Shown one piece after another: positions 62,804-64,000 of a stretch of DNA of 64,000 nt. Under the pieces are notes generated by a model, which was not told the DNA's origin, did no database searches, and saw only the letters and a list, made by a program, of their open reading frames with translations. The position numbers and the translations under genes are program-made. This DNA comes from Lachnospiraceae bacterium (GTDB taxonomy: Bacteria; Bacillota; Clostridia; Lachnospirales; Lachnospiraceae). The DNA is taken from assembly GCA_019421365.1 (NCBI GenBank), contig JAHZFJ010000022.1, positions 9,981 to 73,980 of the forward strand, read 5' to 3'. The first letter of the stretch is position 1. Each line of letters starts with the position of its first letter.

Positions 62804-63352
62804 ATGAATAAGAATATAAAAGCCCCTTTATCTGAAGATGTAGTACAGTTATTAGAAGCAGGAGATTATGTATATATTACAGGTACGATATATACAGCAA
62901 GAGATGCAGCACATAAAAGACTATATGAAAGTATACTTAATGGAGAAGAACTTCCTTTTGATTTAACAAACAATATTATATATTATCTAGGTCCTACTCC
63001 TGCTAGAGAAGGTAAAGTAATTGGGTCAGCAGGTCCAACTACAAGCAGTAGAATGGATAAGTATGCTCCTTTACTTATGAAACGAGGTTTAAAAGGTATG
63101 ATAGGTAAAGGAAAAAGAAACGAAGAAGTTATATCAGCTATTAGAGATAATACTTGCGTCTATTTTGCAGCAGTTGGTGGGGCAGGAGCTATTTTATCAA
63201 AATGTATAACGAAATCCGAGGTTATAGCTTATGATGATCTTGGAACTGAAGCAATTAGAAAACTAGAAGTTAAAGATTTCCCAGCAATAGTTGTCATTGA
63301 TCGCAATGGTAATAATTTATATGAAGAGGCGGTAAAAGAATATAGTTTATAG
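62786..63352 (+). CDS. Class I fumarate hydratase (or tartrate dehydratase-like) beta subunit
   Basis: 188 aa from ATG 62786, or 182 from ATG 62804, which fits family length slightly better. Family blocks: VYITGTIYTARDAAHKRL, YYLGPTPAREGKVIGSAGPTTSSRMD, GMIGKG and YFAAVGGAGAIL. Completes the active site with the alpha subunit. The first ATG is part of the GCATGG arm of the leader, so folding would bury it and favour 62804. Confidence 0.88.
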   Translation: MDIKVNMNKNIKAPLSEDVVQLLEAGDYVYITGTIYTARDAAHKRLYESILNGEELPFDLTNNIIYYLGPTPAREGKVIGSAGPTTSSRMDKYAPLLMKRGLKGMIGKGKRNEEVISAIRDNTCVYFAAVGGAGAILSKCITKSEVIAYDDLGTEAIRKLEVKDFPAIVVIDRNGNNLYEEAVKEYSL

Positions 63353-63565
63353 GTAGTATATAAATAAACAACTTATATAAGAGATTTTAAGATATAGAGA
63401 AAAATAGAATATTAAGAATAATATATTATGTATTTGGGAATGTTATAATACGATGGAATATATAAATTTCAAGAAGAAAAGAATATAAGAATTAATTCTA
63501 AATTACGCATATATGCGCGTATTTCGTAAATAATTCAAAAAATTAAAAAAACTTTAAAAAAGTCG

Positions 63566-63594
63566 TTGACAAATGATTTAACCTTTGATATACT
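63566..63594 (+). promoter_or_regulatory. Promoter of tRNA-Ser
   Basis: TTGACA (63566-63571), 17-bp spacer, TATACT (63589-63594), preceded by an A/T-rich UP-like stretch. Confidence 0.85.
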
Positions 63595-63646
63595 TGTTCT
63601 TGCGTTCGACGCATTAAATTAAATAATGAACTGATGGTTCAGACAA

Positions 63647-63734
63647 GGAGAAATACTCAAGTGGCTGAAGAGGCGCCCCTGCTAAGGGTGTAGGTCGTTT
63701 GCGCGGCGCGAGGGTTCAAATCCCTCTTTCTCCG
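63647..63734 (+). tRNA. tRNA-Ser (anticodon GCT)
   Basis: 88-nt class II tRNA: acceptor GGAGAAA/TTTCTCC, anticodon loop CTGCTAA (GCT, decodes AGC/AGT), long variable arm, T arm GAGGG-TTCAAAT-CCCTC, discriminator G. T-run immediately after acts as terminator. Confidence 0.96.
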
Positions 63735-63799
63735 TTTTTAATTTACTAAGCGTGAACAAATAATATTCAAAAAAACTTAAAACTTTTTCAAAAAAAGTA

Positions 63800-63828
63800 T
63801 TGACAAGTAAAAATGAATGTGATAAACT
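63800..63828 (+). promoter_or_regulatory. Strong promoter, probably of an rRNA operon
   Basis: TTGACA (63800-63805), 17-bp spacer, TAAACT (63823-63828), with an A/T-rich upstream element like that of tRNA-Ser. The following ~170 bp have no reading frame and contain GAACTTTGATAATTGAATAA, typical of the leader before 16S rRNA in clostridia. The rRNA itself would lie beyond the window. Confidence 0.65.
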
Positions 63829-64000
63829 ATTATTCGCTGACACGCCAAACGGCAGACAGCAAAACAAAATGAACTTTGATAATTGAATAATAAAACAACC
63901 CTGAAAATTCTAAACGTGTTTACAAGTTTCTAACTTGATAGAATACGAAAAAAGATTTTCAAAATATATGTACTTTTAAGTACCCAAAGTAAATAAATTT

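Noticed and set aside
63829..64000. Start of 16S rRNA inside the window
   Set aside because: The typical 16S 5' sequence was not seen before position 64000; only a leader-like stretch is present.

Overview
The window is AT-rich chromosomal DNA (by eye roughly two-thirds A+T) from an anaerobic, low-GC Gram-positive bacterium. It most likely belongs to the Lachnospiraceae (Clostridium cluster XIVa, Lachnoclostridium/C. phytofermentans type). The evidence is the Firmicute gene order around the origin, a V-type ATPase operon, DUF3881 and DUF4446 proteins and a two-subunit iron-sulfur fumarase. It carries the replication origin: oriC lies at about 52.3-52.7 kb between rpmH (leftward) and dnaA (rightward). 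No prophage, insertion sequence or CRISPR array was seen.

Layout. 0-1.8 kb: zinc uptake (Fur/Zur regulator, ZnuA-like lipoprotein, edge-truncated ABC ATPase). 1.9-15.3 kb: single genes (MATE pump, pgi, mtnN, TSCPD/radical SAM pair, murG, HIT, orphan histidine kinase, flavodoxin-SCP2 protein, rhomboid protease, corrinoid adenosyltransferase, phosphodiesterase). 15.4-19.2 kb: a FokI-type type IIS restriction-modification pair, the clearest accessory module. 19.3-23.7 kb: ldh-like gene, tRNA-Lys, AI-2E-family permease, trxA with a 45-codon gene in front of it, trmB. 24.1-32.8 kb: nine-gene V-type ATPase operon. 32.8-33.2 kb: a dense array of small hairpins. 33.2-39.3 kb: D,D-carboxypeptidase, DEDDh exonuclease, tRNA-Arg, DUF3881, HD-GYP and DUF4446 genes. 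39.3-52.1 kb: parB-parA with two parS sites, a DegS/DegU-like pair, then rsmG, mnmG, mnmE, jag, yidC, yidD, rnpA and rpmH. 52.7-61.5 kb: dnaA, dnaN, an S4 gene, recF, gyrB, gyrA. 61.8-63.4 kb: two fumarase subunits. 63.6-64 kb: tRNA-Ser, then a strong promoter and what looks like the leader of an rRNA operon beyond the edge.

Three patterns go beyond routine annotation. (1) The 9-mer TTGGATGGT (always preceded by A or T) occurs 13 times, all between 40.8 and 54.9 kb around oriC. Four copies lie inside oriC among the DnaA boxes, and I found none elsewhere in the window. It is read in several codon frames and in intergenic DNA, so it behaves as a DNA site, an apparently undescribed origin-region motif. 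Each copy contains GGATG, the expected target of the FokI-type methylase encoded 33 kb away. (2) Four genes (flavodoxin-SCP2, trmB and both fumarase subunits) share an unusual start-site leader. A Shine-Dalgarno GAAAGG is followed by an arm CCATGC, a variable and often internally folded stretch of about 30-115 nt, a closing arm GCATGG (GCGTGA in fumA) and the start codon 8-14 nt later, as if a hairpin brings the Shine-Dalgarno to the start. (3) A hairpin-array element at 32.9-33.2 kb and a single long hairpin at 10.27-10.33 kb share the terminal 13-mer TAACTTATCGGGT, pointing to a family of structured intergenic repeats.

Calls rest on reading motifs and comparison with remembered family sequences; no search was run.
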